Source: an uncultured Eubacterium sp.
Lineage (GTDB): Bacteria > Bacillota > Clostridia > Lachnospirales > Lachnospiraceae
Direction: 5' to 3'
NCBI GenBank assembly: GCA_948579355.1
Contig: CAPAOV010000006.1
Span: 62,001 to 126,000, forward strand
Length of the DNA stretch: 64,000 bases
Shown: piece by piece, positions 1 through 8,853 of the stretch
How the letters are laid out: each line of letters begins with the position of its first letter
Numbering within the stretch: position 1 is the stretch's first letter
Notes under the pieces: model-generated
The model's input: the letters and a program-made list of their open reading frames with translations, nothing else
Database searches by the model: none
What the model was told of the DNA's origin: nothing
Translations under genes and position numbers: made by a program

Positions 1-1331
1 CAACGGAGTTATCCTTTCAGGTGACGGGATTGAAAGCGGGAAACGATTACTATTTTCAAATCTATGCCTATGCTGGTGAAACAGACAATGTAAGCGAGGC
101 TTCTCCCGCCGTATTATTCGGTACGGCGCCATCTATTCCTACGATAACGAAAGTAAAGGGAGGAGACAGGCGCGTAAAAGTTTACTGGAAGAAGAGTACT
201 GGAGCAGATTCTTACAAAATCTATTTTTCCACGAAAGAATCTTCCGGATTTCAGCTTGGGGCAACGGCGCCGGCGGATGAAAGTACGATACGGGGAGTAG
301 ACGGATTAAAGAAAAAGAAGAAGTATTATGTAAAAGTGGAGGCGGTGCGATTAGTATCCGGAATGACGCTGCAATCCGAATCGGCAGTTAAAAGCGCAAA
401 AACTGCTTCTACTAAGGCGAAAGCGACAAGCACAACGGCAAAATTGTATTCAACTCTGAAAAAATTTAAAAAGTCGAAAGCATATAAAACATACAAGGCG
501 TTTAAAAAGAAAGTTCTTTATCGTCTGAGTGTGATTATTCCGGGGCTGAAGACAACGAATGTAGCGGGTTTTAACGCTACACGCATGGTGCCGCAGAGCG
601 TGACGTTTGCCGGGGATTATATGCTTATGTCGGCCTATGATTATTCGAAAAAGCAGGAATCGGTCATTTATATTGTAAATAAGAAGACGAGAAAATACAT
701 TACGACAATGGTATTGCCGCATAGCGGGCATGTTGGAGGGATAACGTTTGACGGTGTCAATGTGTGGATTACATACGGTAAAAATTTGCAGTCGTTCAAG
801 TTTACGGAAATACAGGCGGCCGTTGCCTCCGGAAAACCATATTATGAGTTATATCGTATCAGTTCCGTGTGTCCAATGCCGGAGACGGTTTCCTATGTCA
901 CATTTTATAAAAATAAAATATGGGCGGGCGCCTACAGTGAAACATCCAAAAAGTATATGTACGGTTACGATATTCAAAATAAATGGGCGGCGCCGTCCCT
1001 TGTGAAAACCAATCGTATCTTAATGCCGAACCGCACGCAGGGGGTTGCCTTTACTTCCTCCGGCAAGATGCTTCTCTCGCGCTCCTGTCAGACGAAGAAA
1101 GGCAGGCGGGGATTTATGTCGCGGCTGGATACTTACCGGCCCACATGGAATCTTAACTCCTATTCGATAAAGAAAAATAAAAAAAAGAAAACGGTGAAGA
1201 TGCCGCCAATGAATGAGGGGATTGCTATCTCCGGCGCCTACACTTATATTATATATGAGTCGCCGGCATTTGCAGAGTGTAAAGCCCCGATGGACCGTGT
1301 GACGGCATTTAAAACAAGTAAGATTAGTTAA
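1..1331 (+). CDS. secreted fibronectin type III protein, C-terminal part
   Basis: The reading frame is open from base 3 and reads as fibronectin type III sequence immediately, so the true start lies upstream of the window; the GTG at 21 is only an internal codon. Seen: the end of one FN3 domain, a second FN3 domain (about residues 35-125 of the visible part), a very lysine-rich linker, then about 270 residues with repeated Gly/Tyr/Trp beta-strand-like stretches resembling a propeller-like domain. Lysine-rich Ig-like domains of this type are common in secreted Lachnospiraceae proteins, so an extracellular binding or structural role is inferred. The signal peptide and N-terminus are not visible. 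No enzyme motif was recognised. A terminator follows seven bases after the stop. Confidence 0.7.
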   Translation, partial: TELSFQVTGLKAGNDYYFQIYAYAGETDNVSEASPAVLFGTAPSIPTITKVKGGDRRVKVYWKKSTGADSYKIYFSTKESSGFQLGATAPADESTIRGVDGLKKKKKYYVKVEAVRLVSGMTLQSESAVKSAKTASTKAKATSTTAKLYSTLKKFKKSKAYKTYKAFKKKVLYRLSVIIPGLKTTNVAGFNATRMVPQSVTFAGDYMLMSAYDYSKKQESVIYIVNKKTRKYITTMVLPHSGHVGGITFDGVNVWITYGKNLQSFKFTEIQAAVASGKPYYELYRISSVCPMPETVSYVTFYKNKIWAGAYSETSKKYMYGYDIQNKWAAPSLVKTNRILMPNRTQGVAFTSSGKMLLSRSCQTKKGRRGFMSRLDTYRPTWNLNSYSIKKNKKKKTVKMPPMNEGIAISGAYTYIIYESPAFAECKAPMDRVTAFKTSKIS

Positions 1332-1337
1332 TAAGGG

Positions 1338-1399
1338 GTTCCCCTTTGGACAATTATGCGTTATAATAACAGTTGTTGTGCAAAGGGGAACTTTTATTT
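1338..1399 (+). terminator. intrinsic terminator of the FN3 gene
   Basis: Perfect 11-bp inverted repeat (GTTCCCCTTTG at 1338-1348, CAAAGGGGAAC at 1381-1391) with a 32-nt loop, followed directly by TTTTATTTT. It lies after the FN3 gene and covers the apparent ATG at 1356, which argues that the following gene starts further downstream. A TATAAT in the loop (1362-1367) could be a -10 hexamer for the next gene, but no good -35 was found. Confidence 0.7.
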
Positions 1400-1439
1400 T
1401 GCAGATACTATGATAGTGACAGAGAAGGAGAGCATGATT

Positions 1440-3137
1440 ATGAGAGGACCAGTAGCGCCAAAAGACCCAGTAGAAAAAAGACCTTGTCTCTATGTTGTGT
1501 TAGATAAAATTATTTCAGGAAACAAAGATGCACAGGGGGTTATAAGAGACTACATTTTTTTGGAAGGAAGAATGGAAGATCAGGTACGTTTTACTTCCGG
1601 AGATATTGATGAGGAAATAGTAAAGATGCTTCCAAAGATGGAGACATTCCGCAAACTTGTGCACAGTGTCGGTGTGAGCATTAAAGCGGAAGATTCGCAA
1701 GACAGACAGAAAGAAGTGGAATTTCAGTTTCAGTGTTATGGCAAAACAGATAAATACAGAACAGGAACCGTTATGGAAATGACGCTGCCATGTACCGGAG
1801 AGGAAATGGTATATTTGATGGACGACTATCCGGTAAACGAAGAGGATGATGAGTTCGGCTCTTTTAATTTTGTATTTCCGGATGAAAATAAAAACATGAT
1901 TCTCACCGTCAAATTTTATCTGAATGATGGTTATGAAGTGCCGGAGATTGAAGTAGACCCACCTGTTCGCTTTGATACGGAAGACTACCAGAAGATGATT
2001 GCCGCATCACTTGTCTCCACGGGAAATAATTACCGTCTGAAAAAAGTGATTGAGAAATGTAAGCGCGGCGAGGACGTGACGATTGCCTATATTGGCGGTT
2101 CCATTACGCAGGGAGCAGGCGCGAAGCCGATTCATACGCTCTGTTATGCGTACCGCTCTTACGAAGCTTTCTGTCAGATGTTTTCACCAAATAATGGGGA
2201 CAATGTGCACTATGTCAAGGCCGGCGTAGGGGGAACGCCATCCGAATTTGGTATGATACGCTATGACCGTGAAGTGACAAGGGACGGAGAAATCATGCCA
2301 GACCTTTTGATTATAGAATTTGCAGTGAACGATGAGGGCGATGAGACAGAGGGAGTCTGCTTTGAAAGTCTGATGATGAAAGCATTACAGGCGGAAAATC
2401 AGCCGGCTGTCTTGTTGAATTTTGCCGTATTTATGAATGACTATAACTTGCAGGAACGCCTGCAGCCAATTGGGGAACGGTATGAATTGCCGATGGTGAG
2501 TGTCAAAGACGCCGTAGTACCGCAGTTTGAGAAAAACAATGTGATTACGAAAAGACAATTTTTCTATGATATCTATCATCCGACGAATGATGGACACCGC
2601 ATTATGGCCGATTGTATTGCTCATCTGTTTGCCGCCGTGGATAAAGAAGAGATGGCGGCAGAGGATATTATTCTGGACAAGGAGCCGGTATATGATATCC
2701 GTTTTAAGGATGTAGAGTGCTTTGACCGCACGAATGCCGGACAATATGCTGTTGTTACGCAAAATGGCTTTGACGCCAAAGATACGGAGCTTCAATATGT
2801 GGAAAGAGATATGGATTTGAATGGAACTGCGGAATTTGCAGAGAACTGGATGAATGACGGCGCTTCTGCGGACGCAGAGTTCAAATTAAATCTGACTTGC
2901 CGCAATCTGCTTGTCATTGCCAAAGATTCCGGAGACTCTCATTTTGGCAAGGCAGATATCTTTGTAGACGGCAAGGTAGTAAAGACCATTAATCCATTGG
3001 ACAATGGCTGGAATCATTGCAATGCGCAGATTATTATTGATGAGGAGAAAAGTGCAGAGCATGAAGTAATTATCCGCATGGCGGAGGGGTGCGAAGAAAA
3101 GAAATTTACCATTCTTGGTTTTGGAGTGACAAAATAA
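1440..3137 (+). CDS. SGNH/GDSL-family hydrolase
   Basis: A 565-aa protein. SGNH-family blocks are visible: a GGSITQG nucleophile block near residue 220, a GVGGTPS block near 261, an AVND block near 296 and YHPTNDGH near 380, which supplies the Asp/His pair. The first 190 and last 140 residues are beta-rich and not assigned; they resemble carbohydrate-ester-hydrolase accessory domains. No signal peptide is visible, so it is probably cytoplasmic. Likely function: hydrolysis of acyl or acetyl esters, perhaps on sugars; the substrate is unknown. ATG 1440 was chosen because AAGGAG (1425-1430) lies 9 nt upstream; ATG 1434 is only 3 nt from it, and ATG 1356 lies inside the preceding terminator. The stop is 2 nt before tgt, so the two are probably co-transcribed. 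Confidence 0.75.
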   Translation: MRGPVAPKDPVEKRPCLYVVLDKIISGNKDAQGVIRDYIFLEGRMEDQVRFTSGDIDEEIVKMLPKMETFRKLVHSVGVSIKAEDSQDRQKEVEFQFQCYGKTDKYRTGTVMEMTLPCTGEEMVYLMDDYPVNEEDDEFGSFNFVFPDENKNMILTVKFYLNDGYEVPEIEVDPPVRFDTEDYQKMIAASLVSTGNNYRLKKVIEKCKRGEDVTIAYIGGSITQGAGAKPIHTLCYAYRSYEAFCQMFSPNNGDNVHYVKAGVGGTPSEFGMIRYDREVTRDGEIMPDLLIIEFAVNDEGDETEGVCFESLMMKALQAENQPAVLLNFAVFMNDYNLQERLQPIGERYELPMVSVKDAVVPQFEKNNVITKRQFFYDIYHPTNDGHRIMADCIAHLFAAVDKEEMAAEDIILDKEPVYDIRFKDVECFDRTNAGQYAVVTQNGFDAKDTELQYVERDMDLNGTAEFAENWMNDGASADAEFKLNLTCRNLLVIAKDSGDSHFGKADIFVDGKVVKTINPLDNGWNHCNAQIIIDEEKSAEHEVIIRMAEGCEEKKFTILGFGVTK

Positions 3138-3139
3138 AA

Positions 3140-4282
3140 ATGAAACGATATGAGTTGATAACGAGGGATGGAAACGCCAGACGCGGACGTCTGCATACGC
3201 CGCATGGGACAATTGAGACGCCGGTATTTATGAACGTAGGTACGGCAGCGGCGATTAAGGGAGCGGTTTCTTCTGTTGATTTGAAAGAGATTAAGACGCA
3301 GGTTGAGCTCTCCAATACCTATCATCTGCATGTGCGCCCCGGTGATAAGGTGATTCGCCAACTGGAGGGCCTGCATAAGTTTATGAATTGGGACAGGCCG
3401 ATTTTAACGGATTCCGGCGGCTTTCAAGTCTTTTCGTTAGCGGGGCTGCGAAAGATTAAAGAAGAGGGGGTATATTTTAACTCTCATATTGATGGCCGGA
3501 AAATATTTATGGGGCCGGAAGAGAGTATGCAGATACAATCGAATTTAGGTTCCACGATTGCCATGGCTTTTGACGAGTGCCCGCCTCATCCGGCGACCCG
3601 CGAATATATGCAGAACTCCGTTGACCGCACGACAAGATGGCTGTATCGTTGCAAAGAGGAAATGGCACGCCTGAATACTCTTCCGGATACGATAAATCAG
3701 CAACAGCTTCTCTTCGGCATAAATCAGGGGGGAACGTTCGAAGATATTCGCATTGAGCATGCCAGACAGATACGGGAACTTGATTTGGACGGTTATGCAT
3801 TAGGCGGTCTGGCGGTCGGAGAGAGTCATGAGGAGATGTACCATATTCTCGATGTCACCGTTCCGGAGTTACCGGTGGACAAGCCAATCTATCTGATGGG
3901 GGTCGGCACGCCGCAAAATATTTTAGAGAGTGTAGAGCGCGGTGTAGATTTCTTTGATTGTGTCTATCCGGCGCGCAATGGCCGTCACGGTCACGCCTAT
4001 ACAAACTTTGGAAAAATGAATTTGATGAATGCCCGATATGAACTGGATTCCCGCCCGATTGAGGAGGGGTGTGGCTGTCCTGCCTGTCAGAATTACAGTC
4101 GGGCGTACATCCGTCATTTGTTAAAGGCAAAGGAAATGTTGGGACTTCGCTTATTAGTGTTGCATAATTTGTATTTTTATAATACAATGATGGAAGAAAT
4201 TCGGGAAGCTATCGAAACCGGTACTTTCTCTGAATATAAAAAGAAGAAGCTGGAGAGGATGGAATCCGGTGAGAATTCATAA
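3140..4282 (+). CDS. tgt: queuine/preQ1 tRNA-ribosyltransferase
   Basis: A 380-aa protein of full family length. It exchanges the guanine at the tRNA wobble position for preQ1 in bacteria (tRNAs with GUN anticodons). Seen: the N-terminal GTIETPVFMNVGT block, DSGGFQVFSL near residue 91, FDCVYPARNGRHG with the second catalytic Asp, and a C-terminal zinc site C-x-C-x2-C followed by His (GCGCPACQ, then LVLHN). ATG 3140 begins the conserved MKRYELI start; the open frame extends back to 3089 inside the upstream gene but carries no homology there. It is followed by yajC 20 nt downstream, and tgt-yajC adjacency is widespread in bacteria. High confidence from several independent family motifs. Confidence 0.96.
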   Translation: MKRYELITRDGNARRGRLHTPHGTIETPVFMNVGTAAAIKGAVSSVDLKEIKTQVELSNTYHLHVRPGDKVIRQLEGLHKFMNWDRPILTDSGGFQVFSLAGLRKIKEEGVYFNSHIDGRKIFMGPEESMQIQSNLGSTIAMAFDECPPHPATREYMQNSVDRTTRWLYRCKEEMARLNTLPDTINQQQLLFGINQGGTFEDIRIEHARQIRELDLDGYALGGLAVGESHEEMYHILDVTVPELPVDKPIYLMGVGTPQNILESVERGVDFFDCVYPARNGRHGHAYTNFGKMNLMNARYELDSRPIEEGCGCPACQNYSRAYIRHLLKAKEMLGLRLLVLHNLYFYNTMMEEIREAIETGTFSEYKKKKLERMESGENS

Positions 4283-4302
4283 CTAGGAGGTTATAAAAAA
4301 TC

Positions 4303-4578
4303 ATGAATGGAATTGGAATTATCTTACTTTATGTTGTAATCATTGGAGCCTTTTATATGATTGCAATCCGCCCGCAGAAAAAGAAAGAAAAGGAACATCA
4401 GGCGCTTGTCGACGCCGTGGCTGTTGGAGACAGTATTTTGACAACCAGCGGGTTTTATGGTGTTGTAATTGATATGACGGAAGAAGTTGTTATTGTCGAG
4501 TTTGGAAGCAATAAAAACTGCCGTATTCCGATGCAGAAAGCAGCTATTGTGGAAGTAGATAAAGGGGCGGAAGAATAA
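4303..4578 (+). CDS. yajC: preprotein translocase subunit YajC
   Basis: A 91-aa single-pass membrane protein. Residues about 4-22 form a hydrophobic helix followed by the typical IRPQKKKEKE basic cytoplasmic stretch, then a small beta domain containing GDSILTTSGFYG and VVIVEFG. YajC associates with the SecDF accessory complex of the Sec translocase. A strong AGGAGG lies about 12 nt before the ATG. It directly follows tgt, the usual neighbour, so it is probably the third gene of one transcript. secD and secF are not in the window. Confidence 0.93.
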   Translation: MNGIGIILLYVVIIGAFYMIAIRPQKKKEKEHQALVDAVAVGDSILTTSGFYGVVIDMTEEVVIVEFGSNKNCRIPMQKAAIVEVDKGAEE

Positions 4579-4605
4579 ATTTTCCGCACGGAAAGGAAAT
4601 GAAAA

Positions 4606-4950
4606 ATGCCATTTATTAATTCAAAAGTTACCGTGAAAATATCACCGGAGAAAGAAGAGGCAATTAAGCAGAAACTGGGGCAGGCAATTGCCATCATCCC
4701 GGGCAAGAGCGAGAGCTGGCTTATGGTTGGCTTTGACGATGAATACAAATTGTACTTCAAAGGTAATAAATGCGAGAAAGCGGCTTTCGTCGAGGTAAAA
4801 ATTTACGGAAGCGCCAATAGTCAGGTTTATAATCAGATGACGGAAGAAATCTGCAGGATTTATGAGGAAGAACTGGACATTCCGGCAGCGAATATTTATG
4901 TGACTTATGAGGAAATCAGCGATTGGGGATGGAACGGGGGAAATTTCTAA
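4606..4950 (+). CDS. MIF/4-oxalocrotonate-like tautomerase family protein
   Basis: A 114-aa protein, the usual length for the macrophage migration inhibitory factor (MIF)/phenylpyruvate tautomerase group. It begins MPFINSKV, so after Met removal Pro becomes the N-terminal residue that acts as general base in this superfamily. Segments such as SWLMVGFDD and AAFVEVKIYG match MIF beta strands in position. Family members form trimers and tautomerise keto-enol substrates; the physiological substrate here is unknown. It lies 27 nt after yajC with its own AAAGGAA site, and a strong terminator follows, so it is probably the last gene of the tgt-yajC transcript. Confidence 0.82.
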   Translation: MPFINSKVTVKISPEKEEAIKQKLGQAIAIIPGKSESWLMVGFDDEYKLYFKGNKCEKAAFVEVKIYGSANSQVYNQMTEEICRIYEEELDIPAANIYVTYEEISDWGWNGGNF

Positions 4951-4971
4951 GCAGTCGCTTTTATAGAAAAG

Positions 4972-5014
4972 AACACAGCCTGTGGGGACGGAACTCTCCG
5001 CAGGCTGTGTTTTT
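4972..5014 (+). terminator. intrinsic terminator after the tautomerase gene
   Basis: AACACAGCCTG (4972-4982) pairs perfectly with CAGGCTGTGTT (5001-5011) around an 18-nt loop and runs into TTTT. An A-rich stretch on the left could also let it work for minus-strand transcription arriving from the Fic remnant. Confidence 0.85.
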
Positions 5015-5018
5015 CGTT

Positions 5019-5335
5019 CTCGGCAGCAATTCGGTAATTTTAGGCTCTATCAAATATGGCTGCACAGGTTCTGTATAGGCGCCGGCAATAGTAATGGGAA
5101 TTTTGCGGTAAACTCCCTTATCTTCAGGTCTGTCTATCAGCACAAGGGAATGGATTGCCTTGATTTCCGTATCACGCAATTTTGTTTTATTTTGTGCAAT
5201 TTCCTCAATATAAAGAAAGGCGTCACGGTGTCCAACCGCTTCCAGATGGTCTTTCAGAGGCTTACGGTCTATCGTCATACCCTCAAGAACCATAGCGGTT
5301 TCTTTTAACGTAAGCGTATTTCCCCCAATTTCTGA
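5019..5335 (-). pseudogene. Fic/DOC family protein remnant
   Basis: On the minus strand this frame reads as the middle of a Fic protein: GGNTLTLKET, then PLKDHLEAVGH, LYIEEIA, IKAIHSLVL, DRPEDKGVYRKIPI and PVQPYLIEP. In intact Fic proteins these precede the catalytic HPFxxGNGR motif, which is absent here because the frame runs into the terminator at about 5015. The 5' side is also cut: an in-frame TAA lies just upstream of the homology (5336-5338) and no start codon fits. Both ends are therefore missing and AMP-transferase activity is impossible. It fills most of the otherwise gene-free stretch between the tautomerase gene and the SGNH gene. Confidence 0.75.
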
Positions 5336-5351
5336 TTAGTACAGGACTTAT

Positions 5352-7427
5352 TTACTCAAACATAGTAAGGTCAATCGCATTTGCCATTGCTTCATAACCA
5401 TCGTAAGGGTGAAGTCCGTCATCATGCGTGTACTTTTCAAGGCAGTTTTTCGGGTTTGCCGGGTCGGCAACTGCGCTTTCAAAGTCAATGATACCGTCCA
5501 TCTGAGAATCGGTTGAGCGCATCCATTTATTAATCATCTGCCTTACCTGTTCGGAGCTTTCGCTATAATAACTGCTTGTTCCAAATGGTAAAATCGGGGC
5601 GCCGTATACTTTGATGTTATTGTCGTGGCACAATTTTACCATTTTCTCATATTCCGGCAAAAGCTGCTGATACTTATTCGTATTTTGCAGTTTATCCAAA
5701 TCGTTGACGCCAAAGAGAATAATACAGTATGCCACGTTGTCATGCTGCAAGAGGTCTCTGGCAAATCTGTCTTTCCCGGCGTCTGTCGGGTAGGAACCGA
5801 GAATGGAGTTGCTTCCGATGCCCTCGTTGATTACGGCAACATTTTTTGTCTTCGCATTTGCCTGAAGACGTTTGGCAAAATAGTCTCCCCATCGCGTATA
5901 GCTATCCGGCTTCTTGCCGAGATAGGAAGCGTCCGTACCGTATCCGTCGGTTATGGAATCACCGAAACATACAACGGCTTTGCCGCCATCCGGTGTCCAT
6001 AACGAAGCATCAGCGAGGAAGAACCAGCTCGTCGTTGTTTTATAGGAAGAGAATGTATCCACGGATACATGATTGCCGCTCATCTGATAGGTAGTTGCTC
6101 TGGCACCGCGGTGTCCGGTGATATTTTCGGTCGGCGAAGCGCCAAAGTATGTGGATATTGCGATGTTCTCTAACGCATTTACGTCAAAATCAATGGAATC
6201 TGTTACGATTACTTTTCCTTTTGGAATAACGAACTCCTCTTCTCTTCCGACGGTAACAACCGTATCCGTAGACGGGTCAATAGTAGATTTTGTCGGCGTT
6301 ACCTGTTTAGCAATATGCATGGATTTAATTGTGACATCGGATGTTCCATACTGGTTTGATAATCGGAAACGTATCTTTTCACCGCTTGTTGTTACCCGGA
6401 TAATCTGGCGCACGGTTGAACCTTCCAATTTTAATTTAGGCATGGCAGTATCTTTGTTGACATCACAACGCTCTTCAGCCGTTCCCCATGTAGAAACCCA
6501 GCCTTTCTTATCTAAAGCCGTCCGGTCTGTCAAATCGCTGACTTCAACCTTTGTTATCTTAATGTTTTCAAATGCAGGAGCATCCCAAGATGCCTTTTTG
6601 ATTTCTAAATACTTGGCGCTATTTCCGGTAGCATCTAAAAGGAATGCGGTGCCGAAAGTAACCGGGTTATATACTTCAGAAACTCTTCCAGTATCAGCAG
6701 TGCCCTGTTCTAACCAGCCGCGAATCCCTTGTGAAGCTTCGCCATACACGGTAACTTTAACTCTGTCACCCAAGTTATATTCTTTATCTAACGGAATGAC
6801 AAGCCCGTCACAGGAAGAAGAGGTGACGGAGCCATCCTGTTGAACAGTCACTTCGCCATTTAACGCTACGGTTTGTGAGAGGTCTAACTCGATTACCGGA
6901 ACCGGAGTCGCCGTAGGTCTTGGCGTCGGTGACGGTGTGGCGGTCGCCGTGGCAGTCGCTGTTGCCGTTGCTGTAGTCGTTGGTGTTTGCGAAGCGGTTG
7001 CCGATGGTGTATTGTCGGGAACTGAACCGGAACCAACGCCTGTTGATGTACCTGTATTGGTGTTCGTGCTTGGCTGTTTGGCAGATACCGTAACCTTACA
7101 TTTCAATTTCTTTTTTGATTTACCGGTTTTACAGATTGCGGTAACAGATGCCTTTCCCTCTTTCACACCTTTAATAACAGCATACGATTTCCCTTTTGTT
7201 TTCTTTTTAGTAATCTTAACAATCTTTTTATTACTTGTTTTCCAAGTTGTTTTTGATTTCTTCTTTGTGTTTTTAACTGTTATTTTTGCCTTTTTACCAA
7301 CGGAAACCGACAATTTCGTCTTGTTTAATTTTGGTTTCTTTGCCGCCTCTGCCTCTCCGGCTGAAAGCATTGAAACAGTTAATGCCATTGGCATAAGAAA
7401 AGCCAATCCCTTTTTCAGTAACTTCAT
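5352..7427 (-). CDS. secreted SGNH/GDSL hydrolase with Ig-like domain and Thr/Pro linker
   Basis: A 691-aa secreted protein. Order: signal peptide (about 1-28, basic MKLLKKG then hydrophobic and an Ala-rich cleavage region), a lysine-rich Big_2-like domain (about 30-110), a Thr/Ala/Pro linker with a TA dipeptide run (about 115-165), two beta-rich segments, and a C-terminal SGNH hydrolase with CFGDSITDGYG near residue 488, an LFGVNDLD block and DGLHPYDG near 669. Likely an extracellular esterase acting on glycans. ATG 7427 is preceded by GGAGG and starts the signal peptide; the open frame extends upstream to 7484 without homology. The TA-coding DNA around 6930-6975 is a short microsatellite that may vary in length. 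The gene is monocistronic and faces the Fic remnant. Confidence 0.85.
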   Translation of the reverse strand: MKLLKKGLAFLMPMALTVSMLSAGEAEAAKKPKLNKTKLSVSVGKKAKITVKNTKKKSKTTWKTSNKKIVKITKKKTKGKSYAVIKGVKEGKASVTAICKTGKSKKKLKCKVTVSAKQPSTNTNTGTSTGVGSGSVPDNTPSATASQTPTTTATATATATATATPSPTPRPTATPVPVIELDLSQTVALNGEVTVQQDGSVTSSSCDGLVIPLDKEYNLGDRVKVTVYGEASQGIRGWLEQGTADTGRVSEVYNPVTFGTAFLLDATGNSAKYLEIKKASWDAPAFENIKITKVEVSDLTDRTALDKKGWVSTWGTAEERCDVNKDTAMPKLKLEGSTVRQIIRVTTSGEKIRFRLSNQYGTSDVTIKSMHIAKQVTPTKSTIDPSTDTVVTVGREEEFVIPKGKVIVTDSIDFDVNALENIAISTYFGASPTENITGHRGARATTYQMSGNHVSVDTFSSYKTTTSWFFLADASLWTPDGGKAVVCFGDSITDGYGTDASYLGKKPDSYTRWGDYFAKRLQANAKTKNVAVINEGIGSNSILGSYPTDAGKDRFARDLLQHDNVAYCIILFGVNDLDKLQNTNKYQQLLPEYEKMVKLCHDNNIKVYGAPILPFGTSSYYSESSEQVRQMINKWMRSTDSQMDGIIDFESAVADPANPKNCLEKYTHDDGLHPYDGYEAMANAIDLTMFE

Positions 7428-7586
7428 TCTAATCCTCCATTCCATTAAATAGTGTAAACCCCGCCCAATTAAAACGTACAGCAATCAATTGTACTATATA
7501 ATAATAGTATCATATTAGGAGGAGCGGGTCAAAAGATATTTTTGGGCAATTGTGTATGGAATTGGCGGCAAAAAACAAAAAATATG

Positions 7587-7616
7587 TTGACCTTTCCCCG
7601 CTTCATAGGAGATAAT
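7587..7616 (+). promoter_or_regulatory. sigma-A-type promoter of galK
   Basis: TTGACC (7587-7592), an 18-nt spacer, then GATAAT (7611-7616). Transcription would begin near 7623, downstream of the ATG at 7615, which supports ATG 7648 as the galK start. Confidence 0.55.
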
Positions 7617-7647
7617 GAGTATACTAACAAAAAATGGGAGCGCAAGC

Positions 7648-8811
7648 ATGAAAGAGAAATTATTAAACGAATTTACAAAGGTTTATGGTGACAATAAAGA
7701 GGTCAGGGTATATTTTGCGCCGGGGCGCGTGAATCTAATCGGTGAGCATATTGATTACAGCGGCGGTCGGGTGCTGCCCTGTGCGCTGACTTTGGGAACG
7801 TATGCGGCGGCAAGAAGACGTACGGATGACAAGCTGCGTTTTTATTCCATGAATAAGCCGCAGTCCGGTATAACAGAGTCGGTGATATGCGATTACAAAA
7901 GAGAGAATGAAAAGGACTGGACAAACTATCCCAAAGGCGTCATGTGGGCGTTTGAGGAAGAGGGAATGAGGTTGGAATCCGGTATGGATATTCTCATTTA
8001 TGGAGATTTGCCGGAGGGAGCGGGATTGTCTTCTTCTGCCTCGTTGGAAGTTCTGACCGGATTTTTTTTGTGCGATTTATTTGGCTTTGAGGTCTCAAAT
8101 GAAAAGCTCGCATTGTTGGGGCAGCGGGCAGAAAATAAGTTTTGCGGAGTGAACTGCGGTATTATGGACCAGTTTTCGGTGGCAGCGGGACGCAAAGACC
8201 ATGCAATTTATTTAGATACTTCGGAGTTGTCCTTTGAATATATACCAATCCGCATTCCGGATGCGAAAATTGTTATTGCCAATAGCAACAAGCCGCACGC
8301 GCTGAATGAATCAAAGTACAATGAAAGACGGCAGGAATGCGAGATGGCTTTACAGGAATTGCAAAAAGTAATCGGGATAGAGCATCTATGTGATTTGACG
8401 GAAGAAGAATTTGCAACATATCAGGCAGCGATATTGGATGAGACAAGAAAGCGCCGTGTCCGCCATGCAGTATATGAGAACAGCCGTGTAAAAAAGGCGG
8501 CGGAGGCGTTAAAGAACAATGCAATTGCAGAATTTGGCGAGCTTATGAATGCTTCCCACCACTCAATGTCAGAAGATTATGAAGTGACGGGAGAGGAGAT
8601 GGACGCGCTGGTGCAGGCGGCATGGCAGCAGGAGGGCGTCATTGGCTCGCGAATGACCGGAGGCGGTTTTGGCGGTTCTACGGTTAGTATCGTCAAAAAC
8701 AGTTGTATTACATCTTTTATTGAAAAAACGGGAAAAGTCTATACGGAAAGAACAGGTTTCGTTGCTGATTTCTATGTGGTTGAAATTGGTAGTGGTCCTG
8801 TGTTACAATAA
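7648..8811 (+). CDS. galK: galactokinase
   Basis: A 387-aa GHMP kinase that phosphorylates galactose to galactose-1-phosphate, the first step of the Leloir pathway. Seen: the galactokinase signature GRVNLIGEHIDY (about 26-37), the ATP-binding GAGLSSSAS loop (about 123-131), the CGIMDQF block and a C-terminal GGGFGG. The start at 7648 has GGGAG 7 nt upstream and lies downstream of the predicted transcription start. galE follows 42 nt later and galT is not adjacent. Together with galE and the next sugar kinase this forms a sugar-uptake metabolism block. Confidence 0.95.
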   Translation: MKEKLLNEFTKVYGDNKEVRVYFAPGRVNLIGEHIDYSGGRVLPCALTLGTYAAARRRTDDKLRFYSMNKPQSGITESVICDYKRENEKDWTNYPKGVMWAFEEEGMRLESGMDILIYGDLPEGAGLSSSASLEVLTGFFLCDLFGFEVSNEKLALLGQRAENKFCGVNCGIMDQFSVAAGRKDHAIYLDTSELSFEYIPIRIPDAKIVIANSNKPHALNESKYNERRQECEMALQELQKVIGIEHLCDLTEEEFATYQAAILDETRKRRVRHAVYENSRVKKAAEALKNNAIAEFGELMNASHHSMSEDYEVTGEEMDALVQAAWQQEGVIGSRMTGGGFGGSTVSIVKNSCITSFIEKTGKVYTERTGFVADFYVVEIGSGPVLQ

Positions 8812-8853
8812 AGATACTTGTGTAAATCCAAAGTATCGGAATGGAGGGAAAGG

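Noticed and set aside
1356..1439. ATG 1356 as start of the SGNH hydrolase.
   Set aside because: It lies in the loop of the preceding terminator and has no ribosome-binding site; ATG 1440 does.
6118..7452. Plus-strand open frames opposite the secreted SGNH gene.
   Set aside because: They are opposite a gene with signal peptide, Ig-like domain and catalytic motifs; the V/A-repeat in them is just the complement of the Thr/Ala linker.
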